This document shows positions 1-6,702 of a DNA stretch of 9,781 bases, one piece after another; position 1 is the first letter of the stretch, and every line of letters starts with the position of its first letter. Both the position numbers and the translations under genes were made by a program. Source of the stretch: Actinomycetota bacterium (GTDB taxonomy: Bacteria; Actinomycetota; Thermoleophilia; Gaiellales; Gaiellaceae); NCBI GenBank assembly GCA_003136795.1, contig PLDP01000116.1, forward strand, positions 4,247 to 14,027. The letters run 5' to 3'. The notes beneath the pieces were generated by a model, which worked only from the letters and a program-made list of their open reading frames with translations, was not told the DNA's origin and did not search any database.

Positions 1-1195
1 CGACCTCGCGGATGAGCACCTCCGGCTTGCCGATTGTCAGCTCGAAGCCTTCGCGCCGCATGATCTCCGCGAGCACAGCGAGCTGCAGCTCTCCGCGGCC
101 CTGCACTTCCCAGGTGTCCGGCCGCGAGGTGGGGAGGACGCGGAGCGAGACGTTCCCGACGAGCTCCTGGTCGAGACGCTGTTTGACCTGGCTGGCGGTG
201 AGCTTGTCGCCTTCGAGGCCGGCGAGCGGCGAGGTATTGATGCCGATCGTGATCGAGAGGCTCGGCTCGTCGACGACGGTGACCGGCAGCGGGCGCGGGT
301 CGTCCGGGTCGGCAATCGTCTCGCCGATCGTCACCTCGGGCAGGCCGGCGAGCGCGACGATCTCTCCCGGGCCGGCCTCGTCGGCGGGGACGCGGTCGAG
401 TGCTTGGGTGATCAGGAGCTCGGTGACGCGCGCGTTCTCGATCTCGCCGTTTGCACGGCACCACGCGATCTGCTGGCCCTTCTTCAGGACGCCGTGCCGG
501 ATGCGCAGCAGCGCAAGCCGACCGACGTACGGGGAGGCGTCGAGGTTCGTGACGAGCGCCTGCAGCGGATGGTCCGGGTCGTACGACGGGGCCGGGATCG
601 TCTGCTTCAGCGTGTCGAAGAGGACCGTCAGGTCATCGTCGAGCGCGGCCGGGTCGAGACCGGCCTTCCCCTCGCGCGCGATCGTGTAGACGATCGGAAA
701 CTCGATCTGCGCTGCGGTTGCGTCGAGATCGAGGAAGAGCTCGTAGACCTCGTTCACGACCTCCTCGACACGCGCGTCGGGGCGGTCGACTTTGTTCACG
801 ACGAGCACGACCGGGAGGTGGGACTCGAGCGCCTTGCGCAGGACGAAGCGCGTCTGCGGCAGCGGGCCCTCGGAGGCGTCTACCAGCAGCAGCACCCCGT
901 CGACCATCGTCAGTGCGCGCTCGACCTCGCCGCCGAAGTCGGCATGGCCCGGCGTGTCGACGATGTTGACCTTGAGGTCGCCGCGCTGGACGGAGGTGTT
1001 CTTGGCGAGGATGGTGATGCCCTTCTCGCGCTCGAGGTCGCCCGAGTCCATGACCCGCTCGGCGACGTCCTGGTTGGCCCGGAACGAGCCGGACTGCCAG
1101 AGCATGGCGTCGACGAGGGTCGTCTTGCCGTGGTCGACGTGGGCGACGATCGCGACATTGCGCAGGTCGTCACGGTAGGCAAGGGTCTTGGACAC
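1..1195 (-). CDS. typA: TypA/BipA translational GTPase (3' end outside window)
   Basis: This is a ribosome-binding GTPase of the EF-G/LepA superfamily, linked in other bacteria to 50S assembly and stress or cold adaptation. About 398 residues are visible. Family members are usually a little over 600 residues, so roughly the C-terminal third lies beyond the left edge. The GTPase motifs are clear: G1 AHVDHGKTT (residues 18-26), G2 EREKGITI (55-62), G3 DTPGH (80-84) and G4 NKVD (134-137). They are followed by a beta-barrel domain 2 and the start of an EF-G-like domain III. The start is GTG ([10 protein letters not shown]...), a few residues before the motif where TypA proteins normally begin; no in-frame ATG lies just upstream. 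There is no Shine-Dalgarno sequence, but a TACCCT hexamer lies 8 nt before the GTG. The gene is 40 bp downstream of rlmN on the same strand, so it may be read both from rlmN and from its own promoter. Confidence 0.96.
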   Translation of the reverse strand, partial: MSKTLAYRDDLRNVAIVAHVDHGKTTLVDAMLWQSGSFRANQDVAERVMDSGDLEREKGITILAKNTSVQRGDLKVNIVDTPGHADFGGEVERALTMVDGVLLLVDASEGPLPQTRFVLRKALESHLPVVLVVNKVDRPDARVEEVVNEVYELFLDLDATAAQIEFPIVYTIAREGKAGLDPAALDDDLTVLFDTLKQTIPAPSYDPDHPLQALVTNLDASPYVGRLALLRIRHGVLKKGQQIAWCRANGEIENARVTELLITQALDRVPADEAGPGEIVALAGLPEVTIGETIADPDDPRPLPVTVVDEPSLSITIGINTSPLAGLEGDKLTASQVKQRLDQELVGNVSLRVLPTSRPDTWEVQGRGELQLAVLAEIMRREGFELTIGKPEVLIREV

Positions 1196-1203
1196 GACCG
1201 GCC

Positions 1204-1209
1204 AGGGTA
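1204..1209 (-). promoter_or_regulatory. Candidate -10 element for typA (near-leaderless)
   Basis: On the minus strand TACCCT (fits TANNNT) is followed by 8 nt and then the GTG start of typA. With a standard -10 to start-site distance, transcription would begin within about 2 nt of the start codon. No -35 is recognisable and no Shine-Dalgarno sequence is present. It lies in the 40-bp rlmN-typA gap. Confidence 0.4.
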
Positions 1210-1235
1210 GCGTGGGCTCAGGCCCGGGCCGGTTC

Positions 1236-2213
1236 TCAGGCAGAGGTGGCGGCAAGCTGCCCGCAGGCGGCCGCGATGTCGCGTCCGCGCGTCAGCCGCA
1301 GCGTGGGGGAGAAGCCCGACTTGTGCAGCGCGTCCTTGAAATGCGCCATCGTCTCGCGTGAAGAGCCGGCGAACATGCCCGTCGGGTTGTACGGGATCAT
1401 GTTGACCTTGAAGATCTTCGGGTCGAGCAGTTGCGCCAGGCCGCGCGCGTGGTCGAGCGAGTCGTTGACGCCCGCGAGCATCACGTACTCGACGAACACC
1501 TTGCGGCGGCGCAGCTCGTAGTAGCGCAGGCACTCGGCGATCACCTCGTCGAGGGGGTAGCGGTCGTTGACCGGCATGAGCTCGCTGCGCAACGCGTCGG
1601 TCGGAGCGTGCAGCGACAGAGCGAGCCGGATCGGCTCCTCGACCTCGTCGACGAAACGACGAAGCCCAGGCAGCCAGCCGACGGTGGAGATGGTCGTCCG
1701 GCGAGGCGTGACGCCGACATCGGGTAGGCGGCGCGCCGCCGTGATCGCCGCGTCGAAGTTCAGCATCGGCTCGCCCATGCCCATGAAGACGACGTGGTCG
1801 ATCGGCTCCAGGCGGCGGAAATGCAGCGCCTGGTCGAGGATCTCCCACGCGGTCAGGTTGCGGCGGAACTGCATCTGGCCCGTCGCGCAGAACGTGCACG
1901 TGAGCGGGCAGCCGGACTGCGACGACAGGCAGACCGAGCGGCGCCCGTCGCGGAAGGGCATCAGCACGGCCTCGACCGGGTGACCATCCGAGGTGTGGAA
2001 GAGCGCCTTCATCGTCCCGTCGACGGACTTCGCCTCGTGGATGAGCTCGAGTGTCGAGAACGGGACGCGCTCTTCGAGCTGCTCGCGCAGCCCAACGGAG
2101 AGGTTCGTCATCTCGCCGTACGACTTTGCGCCGCGCGCGGCCCAGTCCCACACCTGGCGGGTGCGGTAGGCCGGCTCGGGTGCCAGCACCTCCGTGACGA
2201 GCTCGAGATCCAT
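1236..2213 (-). CDS. rlmN: Dual-specificity 23S rRNA/tRNA adenine-C2 methyltransferase RlmN (radical SAM)
   Basis: RlmN methylates C2 of an adenine in the 23S rRNA peptidyl-transferase centre (A2503 in E. coli) and of tRNA A37, using a radical SAM mechanism through a methyl-cysteine intermediate. The 325-residue protein has the 4Fe-4S motif CPLTCTFC (C102, C106, C109), the glycine-rich SAM motif MGMGEP (about 145-149) and both mechanistic cysteines. C95 lies seven residues before the cluster, matching E. coli C118. C317, in AACGQL, matches the methyl-carrying C355. It is shorter than E. coli RlmN (384 aa), mainly at the N-terminus, and all catalytic parts are intact. The ATG at 2213 has no Shine-Dalgarno sequence; TACCGT lies exactly 6 nt before it. 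It is divergent from the PAS-like gene and upstream of typA on the same strand, so two ribosome-directed functions sit together. Confidence 0.97.
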   Translation of the reverse strand: MDLELVTEVLAPEPAYRTRQVWDWAARGAKSYGEMTNLSVGLREQLEERVPFSTLELIHEAKSVDGTMKALFHTSDGHPVEAVLMPFRDGRRSVCLSSQSGCPLTCTFCATGQMQFRRNLTAWEILDQALHFRRLEPIDHVVFMGMGEPMLNFDAAITAARRLPDVGVTPRRTTISTVGWLPGLRRFVDEVEEPIRLALSLHAPTDALRSELMPVNDRYPLDEVIAECLRYYELRRRKVFVEYVMLAGVNDSLDHARGLAQLLDPKIFKVNMIPYNPTGMFAGSSRETMAHFKDALHKSGFSPTLRLTRGRDIAAACGQLAATSA

Positions 2214-2219
2214 CCCGAC

Positions 2220-2225
2220 ACGGTA
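2220..2225 (-). promoter_or_regulatory. Candidate -10 element for rlmN (leaderless)
   Basis: On the minus strand TACCGT occupies -12 to -7 relative to the A of the rlmN ATG. This is the position of a -10 box when the transcript starts at the start codon. No -35 consensus or Shine-Dalgarno sequence is evident. Confidence 0.45.
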
Positions 2226-2227
2226 GC

Positions 2228-2243
2228 TCCCCGCTTTGGGGGA
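2228..2243. repeat. Short dyad in the rlmN / PAS-like divergent spacer
   Basis: TCCCC and GGGGA form a 5-bp inverted repeat around a 6-nt loop. It lies 15-30 bp upstream of rlmN, just behind its candidate -10 element, so it could be an operator or part of the 5' leader of the plus-strand gene. It is short enough in GC-rich DNA to be chance. Confidence 0.25.
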
Positions 2244-2279
2244 CTTCGCTCAGAGCGATGCGCGCCGATTCGAGAGGAG

Positions 2280-2801
2280 ATGAGCGCCGTTCTGTACCGC
2301 ATCGACCGGCACGACACGATTGTCGAGACCGGCGGTGTGTGGGACGCCTTCGCCCGCGCGAACGGCGGTGTGCCTTCCGCGGTCGGGCGGCCGCTCTGGC
2401 ATTTCATCGCGGGCAAGGACGTGCGCGCGACCTGGGCGCTCCTCCTGCGCCGCGTGCGCGAAGGGCGGATCCCGGTGGTGTTCGTCTACCGCTGCGACGG
2501 GCCGGGCGTTCGCCGGCTGATGCAGATGGAGCTGCTCGCCGACCGCATCGGATCGGTGCAGTTTCGCTCGACCGCTGTCAGCATCACCGAGACGGACACC
2601 ATTGTCGGGCGCTGGGAGACGGGGTCGGCCCGGGACACTGTGCTCGTCTGCGGCTGGTGCGGCCGCGTGCACGCGGGCGACTGGGTCCAGCCGGAGCAGG
2701 CGATCGAGCTGCTCGGGCTGCACGAGTCGCGGCAGCCCCGCCTTTCCCACGGCATCTGTGAGAGCTGCGCCGCCGAGCTGAAATCAGCGGTGAGCGCGTA
2801 G
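2280..2801 (+). CDS. Orphan PAS-like protein with C-terminal CxxC...HGICxxC zinc-type motif
   Basis: This 173-residue soluble protein has no assigned function. Residues 1-105 resemble small PAS-like sensor proteins in pattern: a W-AFA-NGG segment (21-30), VGRPLWHFI (35-43), a YRCDGP turn (70-75) and RRLMQMEL (78-85). Residues 122-164 carry CGWC (C124, C127) and HGICESC (H157, C160, C163). This spaced Cys/His module is commonly appended to PAS, GAF and response-regulator proteins and probably binds a metal. No kinase, cyclase or DNA-binding domain is attached. The ATG at 2280 is chosen because homology-like sequence starts there; the upstream extension of the frame is antisense to rlmN. GAGAGGAG abuts the ATG with no spacing, an odd arrangement that leaves the start uncertain (GTG at 2337 is an alternative). 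The 3' end overlaps the convergent peroxiredoxin gene by 18 bp. Function by inference only. Confidence 0.75.
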   Translation: MSAVLYRIDRHDTIVETGGVWDAFARANGGVPSAVGRPLWHFIAGKDVRATWALLLRRVREGRIPVVFVYRCDGPGVRRLMQMELLADRIGSVQFRSTAVSITETDTIVGRWETGSARDTVLVCGWCGRVHAGDWVQPEQAIELLGLHESRQPRLSHGICESCAAELKSAVSA

Positions 2802-3335
2802 CCACGCGACGACGTCTGCCGCGTTGCGATTCGGCGGGAACACGGGGTAGAAGACCCTCACGATCTGCCCTGCCTGCGAAACAAGGGCGAGCCGCTTGTA
2901 CAGCGTGTGGCCCGCGACCTCGAAGGTCGGGAGCCCGAGCTTGTCGCGCAGGCGCAGCTCGGGATCGGCGATCACCGGATACGGCATGTGGTTTCGCTCT
3001 GCGAACTCCACCTGATCCTCGAGCGACTGCACCGAGAGGCCCGCGACGCGCGCGCCGAGCTCCGCGAGCTCCGCTGCGTGGTCGCGAAACGCGCACGACT
3101 GGGGCGTGCAGCCGCGCGCGCCCGGGATCGCGTCCCAGCCGGGGAGCGACGGCTCGCCGGGCTTGCCGCTGCGCGGGTAGACGTACAGCACCTCGAAGCT
3201 CAAGACGTCGACCGGGCCCTGGGACGAGTCGAGCGTGAGCTTCGGCAGCGTCATCCCGGTCAGGTGATCGGCCGCTCCGTCGTCTTCGGGCACCGGCAGC
3301 CCGGGCGGCAGCGTGTGGAGGTCGCACTCTTCCAT
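2784..3335 (-). CDS. Peroxiredoxin, PrxQ/BCP-like (AhpC/TSA fold) variant
   Basis: This is a thiol peroxidase that should reduce hydrogen peroxide or organic hydroperoxides with thioredoxin-type donors in the cytoplasm. It has 183 residues and no signal peptide. The active-site segment includes YVYPRSG (51-57) and GCTPQSCAFRD (75-85), giving a peroxidatic C76 and a resolving C81 in the C-x4-C arrangement typical of PrxQ. The usual P-x3-T/S-x2-C motif is altered: A73 stands where T/S is expected, and the loop between YPR and the cysteine is lengthened by a GKPGEPSLPGWDAIPG stretch. I recall similar 'YPRxGxPGxP...GWDAIPGARGCTPQSC' proteins as a distinct subfamily. ATG at 3335 gives the expected short N-terminus (MEECDLHTLPPGLPVPEDDG); no Shine-Dalgarno sequence is seen. 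It starts 18 bp from the divergent ltaE start and overlaps the PAS-like gene at its 3' end. Confidence 0.88.
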   Translation of the reverse strand: MEECDLHTLPPGLPVPEDDGAADHLTGMTLPKLTLDSSQGPVDVLSFEVLYVYPRSGKPGEPSLPGWDAIPGARGCTPQSCAFRDHAAELAELGARVAGLSVQSLEDQVEFAERNHMPYPVIADPELRLRDKLGLPTFEVAGHTLYKRLALVSQAGQIVRVFYPVFPPNRNAADVVAWLRAHR

Positions 3336-3340
3336 GTACG

Positions 3341-3347
3341 TAGGATC
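3341..3347. promoter_or_regulatory. Candidate shared bidirectional -10 element (peroxiredoxin / ltaE)
   Basis: The whole spacer between the two divergent ATGs is 17 bp. On the plus strand TAGGAT (3341-3346) is followed by 6 nt and the ltaE ATG. On the minus strand GATCCT (3347-3342) is followed by 6 nt and the peroxiredoxin ATG. Both have A at the second and T at the sixth position, the key -11A and -7T of a -10 box. Transcription starting at each start codon would give start sites 18 bp apart. The AGGA inside TAGGAT could instead serve as a Shine-Dalgarno for ltaE (7-nt spacing) on a longer transcript, so the plus-strand reading is not unique. Confidence 0.45.
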
Positions 3348-3352
3348 GCACG

Positions 3353-4393
3353 ATGATTGATCTCCGGTCGGATACGCAGACGAAGCCGTCGCAGGCGATG
3401 CGGCAGGCCATGGCGAACGCGGAGGTCGGAGACGAGCAGGAGCGCGAAGACCCGACCGTTCTCGAGCTCGAGCGGCGCGGCGCCGAGCTGCTCGGCCACG
3501 AGGAGGCCGTCTATTTGCCGACCGCGACGATGGGGAACCAGATCGCGCTTGCGATCCTCGGCGAGCGCGGCGGCGAGCTGATCGTCGAGGAGCGCGCCCA
3601 CATCATGGTGGCCGAGCTCGGAGGTGCGGCGTTCCATTCGGGGCTGCAAACGCATGGAATCCTCGGGTACCGGGGCCGCCTGACGCCTGCCCAGATCCGC
3701 GAGGCGAGCTGGACGGAAGGCGGCTTCTGGGGCCCCCGCGCGTGCGTGCTCGCGATCGAGAACACCCACAACACGGCCGGCGGCACGGTCTGGCCGCTGG
3801 ACGAGCTGCAGGCGGTGGTCACGACGGCGCGCGAGCTCGGCATGCGCGTGCACCTCGACGGCGCGCGCCTCGCGAATGCAGCCGTCGCTTCCGGCGTCCC
3901 CGCGTCGGAGATCGCGGGCAGCTTCGACACCGCGACGCTCTGCCTCTCGAAGGGGCTCGGCTGCCCGCTCGGTGCGCTGATCGCTGGCTCGCGGGAGCTG
4001 ATGTATCTCGCGCGGATGGAGAAGCATCGCTTCGGCGGCGCGATGCGCCAGGCCGGGATCGTCGCGGCGGCAGGGCTGTATGCGCTCGACCACAACGTCG
4101 AGCGGCTGGCCGACGACCACGCTCGCGCGCGCAGGCTTGCCGAGGGTTGGGCCGCGGCCGGGCTGGCGGTCGACCTCGAGCTCGTCGAGACGAACTTCGT
4201 GCAGGTGAATGTCGCGGCGCTCGGGCTGGAGGTGGACGACGCGCTCGAGCGGATTCGCGCGCATGGGCTGCTGCTCTCGGTCACCAAACCCGGCACACTT
4301 CGCGCGGTGACGCACCTCGACATCAGCGACGACGACGTCGAACGCGCACTCGAGCTCGTCCCGCAGGCGCTGGGAGCGCATGTCCACGCCTGA
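3353..4393 (+). CDS. ltaE: Low-specificity L-threonine aldolase (PLP-dependent)
   Basis: This enzyme cleaves L-threonine and L-allo-threonine to glycine and acetaldehyde, using pyridoxal phosphate in the cytoplasm. The 346 residues match family length. Visible landmarks are the N-terminal DLRSDTQTKP (3-12), H83 (the residue that stacks on the cofactor ring in E. coli LtaE), HLDGARL (167-173) with D169 and R172 contacting PLP, and LSKGLGCPLG (198-207), where K200 is the Schiff-base lysine. Nothing in the fold looks damaged. The ATG at 3353 starts right at the conserved N-terminus. The gene overlaps the next one, a serine hydrolase, by 14 bp, so the two are almost certainly co-transcribed. Stereopreference (L versus L-allo) cannot be read from the sequence, and aldolases acting on other beta-hydroxy amino acids belong to the same fold. 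Confidence 0.93.
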   Translation: MIDLRSDTQTKPSQAMRQAMANAEVGDEQEREDPTVLELERRGAELLGHEEAVYLPTATMGNQIALAILGERGGELIVEERAHIMVAELGGAAFHSGLQTHGILGYRGRLTPAQIREASWTEGGFWGPRACVLAIENTHNTAGGTVWPLDELQAVVTTARELGMRVHLDGARLANAAVASGVPASEIAGSFDTATLCLSKGLGCPLGALIAGSRELMYLARMEKHRFGGAMRQAGIVAAAGLYALDHNVERLADDHARARRLAEGWAAAGLAVDLELVETNFVQVNVAALGLEVDDALERIRAHGLLLSVTKPGTLRAVTHLDISDDDVERALELVPQALGAHVHA

Positions 4394-5657
4394 GGCGCTC
4401 GACCGCCTCTTGCAGGAGCGGCAGGCCGACCGCCTGCCGTCGGTCGCCGCCGCCGTCGTGCGGAAAGGCGAGACCATGTGGTCGAACGCCGTCGGCATCG
4501 CGAACTACGACGAGGGGCGCGAGGCGACGCCGGGCACGCAATACCGCATCGGCTCGATCACGAAGACGTTCACCGCGACGGCGATCATGCAGCTGCGCGA
4601 CGCCGGCGCGCTCGACCTCGACGACAGGTTGGGGCAGCACGTCGAGGGGATCGCCGACGGCTCGCCCACGATCAGGCGGATGCTCGCGCACGTCTCCGGC
4701 CTGCAGCGCGAGGTGGGTGAGATGTTCGTCGACGGCACGTCGCCCACCGAGGACGATCTCGAGGTCGCCTTCGCGCTCGACCCCGCGCAGGCACACCACT
4801 ACTCGAACCTCGCTTTTGGCCTGCTCGGCCGTGTCGTCGCAGCCAAGTCGGGGCTGCCGTACACCGACTACGTGGACGAGAAGATCATCCGGCCGCTCGG
4901 GCTCGCACGCACGACGTGGCGCTCACAGGAGCCGAAGGCGCAGGGCTACCTCGTCGACGAGTACGCGCGCACCGTCTGGGTCGAGCCGGAGACCGACCTC
5001 GGAGGCGTTGCCGCGATGGGGCAGCTCTGGTCGACGGTTGAGGACCTCGCGGTCTGGGCGACGTTCCTCGCGCGCGGCGCGGACGGCGTGCTCGACACGA
5101 AGACGATCGACGAGATGTGGTTCCCGCAGGTCATGTACTACCCCGACGACTGGGTGCTCGCCTGGGGGCTCGGTCTCATGCTCCACAACCTGAACGGGAC
5201 GATCTTCGGCGGGCACGGCGGCGCGATGGCCGGGCATCTCGCCGGCGTCTTCGTGCACCGCAAGACGCAGATCGGCGCCGCCGCTCTGACCAACTCGGGC
5301 ACCCGCGGGAACATGGAGCTCTTTGCGATCTCGCTTGCCGAGAAGGCGATGGACCTCTGGCCCGAGCCGATCGACCCGTGGCGGCCCGAGGCGGACCCGC
5401 CGGCCGATGTGCGCGCGCTCCTCGGGCGCTGGTGGTCGGAGGGCAACGAGTTCGTCTTCTGGTGGGAGCGCGGCGCGCTGCAGGCCAAGGTGGTCGGCAC
5501 GCCGCCCGGGCGGGGCGAGACGACGTTCGAGCGCGACGGCGACGGCTGGCGCGCGTCCGTCGGGCGCGAGCGCGGCGAGCGCCTGCGCGTCGACGGCGAC
5601 CGGCTGATCTGGTCGGGCTACGCCTTCACGCGTGCGCAAGAGCCCTTCAAGGCCTAG
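4380..5657 (+). CDS. Serine hydrolase, class-C beta-lactamase / penicillin-binding-protein fold
   Basis: A 425-residue active-site-serine hydrolase of the Beta-lactamase (PF00144) family, which includes AmpC, D-aminopeptidases, esterases and DD-peptidases. The three catalytic motifs are present: S59-I-T-K62 (SxxK, nucleophile and base), Y141-S-N143 (YxN) and H279-G-G281 (HxG, in place of KTG). Residues from about 335 to 425 form a separate beta-rich C-terminal segment, as often found in family members that are not beta-lactamases. There is no signal peptide or lipobox, so the protein is probably cytoplasmic, which argues against a resistance or cell-wall role. GGGAG lies 3 nt before the ATG, inside ltaE, and the 14-bp overlap suggests translational coupling. 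The substrate is unknown; an amidase, esterase or D-amino-acid peptidase activity would all fit. The stop codon shares a CTAG with the stop of the convergent antiporter gene. Confidence 0.9.
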   Translation: MSTPEALDRLLQERQADRLPSVAAAVVRKGETMWSNAVGIANYDEGREATPGTQYRIGSITKTFTATAIMQLRDAGALDLDDRLGQHVEGIADGSPTIRRMLAHVSGLQREVGEMFVDGTSPTEDDLEVAFALDPAQAHHYSNLAFGLLGRVVAAKSGLPYTDYVDEKIIRPLGLARTTWRSQEPKAQGYLVDEYARTVWVEPETDLGGVAAMGQLWSTVEDLAVWATFLARGADGVLDTKTIDEMWFPQVMYYPDDWVLAWGLGLMLHNLNGTIFGGHGGAMAGHLAGVFVHRKTQIGAAALTNSGTRGNMELFAISLAEKAMDLWPEPIDPWRPEADPPADVRALLGRWWSEGNEFVFWWERGALQAKVVGTPPGRGETTFERDGDGWRASVGRERGERLRVDGDRLIWSGYAFTRAQEPFKA

Positions 5658-6682
5658 GAAAGCGCGTAGGCGACGACGGCGCCCGCGTAGGCGCCGACGA
5701 GCAGGAAGCCTTCCCAGCGCTTCGAGGTGCCATCCCTCGTGACGAGCCACGCGAGCCCGGCCGCGAGTGCCATCGTTGCGATCTCGACCGGCCGGAAGGC
5801 GAGCGTCAGGCGGTTGGAGAGCGCGAGCGATACGAGCGCGACGACCGGCGCGACGAACAGTGCGACCTGCATCGACGAGGTGATCGCGATCTCCGTCGCG
5901 AGCTGGGTGTTGCCGCGCTTGGCGATCACGATCGCACTGCCGTGCTCCGCTGCGTTGCCGACGATCGCGACGATCACAACGGCAATGAAGAACTCGTTCA
6001 GGCCGACGGCCTTGCCGAATGCGTGCAGCGAGTGGACGAGGATCTCCGACACCAACGCGGTCGCGAGGGTTGCGATGGCGAGTATCGCGAGCGACGTCTG
6101 CAGTGACCAGGCGTGCGCGTCAGCCTCGGGGCGCGCGGCGTCGCGGTGGATGCGCAGGTTCTTCACGGTGATCCACAGGTAGGCCGCCAGCAGGACGACC
6201 GCGACGGGGATGCCTGCCAGCACGAGCGAGTGGCGGTTCGGCGAGCCGTGCCAGCCGGGCACCGACGTGACGAGCAGGAGCACGACGGCGCCTGCGACGC
6301 CGGCGAGCTGCCAGCGCAGCGAACGCGCATCGACCTTGCCCTTGCCGCCCGCGATCATCGCGACGCCGAGCACGAGCAGGATGTTCGAGACGACCGAGCC
6401 GGTGATCGTGCCGCGGACGACGCCCGGCAACCCGTCGGCGATCGCGAAGAGCGCGATGATCAGCTCGGGCGCGTTGCCGAAGCTCGCGTTGAGGAAGCCG
6501 CCGACGCCGGGCCCGGTGTGCTCGGCCGCATGCTCGGTCGCCTCGCCGATCAGCCAGGCGAGCGGGACGAGCGCGGCCGCGGCGAGTACGAACAGCGCCG
6601 TCGCGCCGAGGTGGAAGGCGTAGCGGGCGGCAAAGGCGACGGGGGCGAGGGCAAGCGATGCCCAGAGGATCCTTCGCGCCAC
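5654..6682 (-). CDS. CAX-type Ca2+/H+ antiporter
   Basis: A 342-residue inner-membrane cation/proton exchanger of the Ca2+/cation antiporter superfamily, expected to extrude Ca2+ (possibly Mn2+ or Na+) at the cost of the proton gradient. It has about ten or eleven hydrophobic segments in two repeated halves. The first half has the signature GGFLNASFGNAPELI (61-75, c-1 region, with E73). The second has VGNAAEHGSAIV (241-252, c-2 region, with E246). These glutamates are the ion-coordinating residues in solved CAX structures. A hydrophilic loop of about 20 residues (172-192) separates the halves. The start is GTG at 6682, preceded on its strand by TAGGGT and exactly 6 nt, with no Shine-Dalgarno sequence. 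It is divergent from the HAD gene with a 20-bp gap, and its stop overlaps the serine hydrolase stop. The name chaA/cax would fit but is not assigned. Confidence 0.93.
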   Translation of the reverse strand: MARRILWASLALAPVAFAARYAFHLGATALFVLAAAALVPLAWLIGEATEHAAEHTGPGVGGFLNASFGNAPELIIALFAIADGLPGVVRGTITGSVVSNILLVLGVAMIAGGKGKVDARSLRWQLAGVAGAVVLLLVTSVPGWHGSPNRHSLVLAGIPVAVVLLAAYLWITVKNLRIHRDAARPEADAHAWSLQTSLAILAIATLATALVSEILVHSLHAFGKAVGLNEFFIAVVIVAIVGNAAEHGSAIVIAKRGNTQLATEIAITSSMQVALFVAPVVALVSLALSNRLTLAFRPVEIATMALAAGLAWLVTRDGTSKRWEGFLLVGAYAGAVVAYALS

Positions 6683-6687
6683 GTCGT

Positions 6688-6694
6688 TACCCTA
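6688..6694. promoter_or_regulatory. Candidate shared bidirectional -10 element (antiporter / HAD)
   Basis: TACCCTA reads TACCCT on the plus strand and TAGGGT on the minus strand, so both strands satisfy TANNNT within 7 bp. The minus hexamer is 6 nt from the antiporter GTG. The plus hexamer is 9 nt from the HAD GTG, giving a 0-3 nt leader. No Shine-Dalgarno sequence and no clear -35 element are visible on either side. Confidence 0.45.
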
Positions 6695-6702
6695 GCCGGG
6701 CT

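Noticed and set aside
2228..2243. Dyad TCCCC/GGGGA as a terminator
   Set aside because: It lies between two divergent starts, where no transcript needs to end, and has a 5-bp stem with no T-run.
1794..2279. Upstream extension of the PAS-like reading frame to an ATG at 1794, giving a 335-residue protein
   Set aside because: This stretch is exactly antisense to the well-supported rlmN gene, and its Arg/Ala-rich translation is typical of a GC-rich shadow frame. The PAS-like sequence begins at the ATG at 2280.
4380..5657. Beta-lactamase resistance gene
   Set aside because: The family motifs are shared with many esterases and peptidases. There is no signal peptide, the third motif is HGG instead of KTG, and an extra C-terminal domain is present, so resistance is not supported.
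6658..6702. ATG at 6658 as the start of the HAD gene
   Set aside because: It would add 15 residues unlike the family N-terminus and overlap the divergent antiporter by 25 bp, whereas GTG at 6703 begins directly at the conserved strand before the nucleophile.
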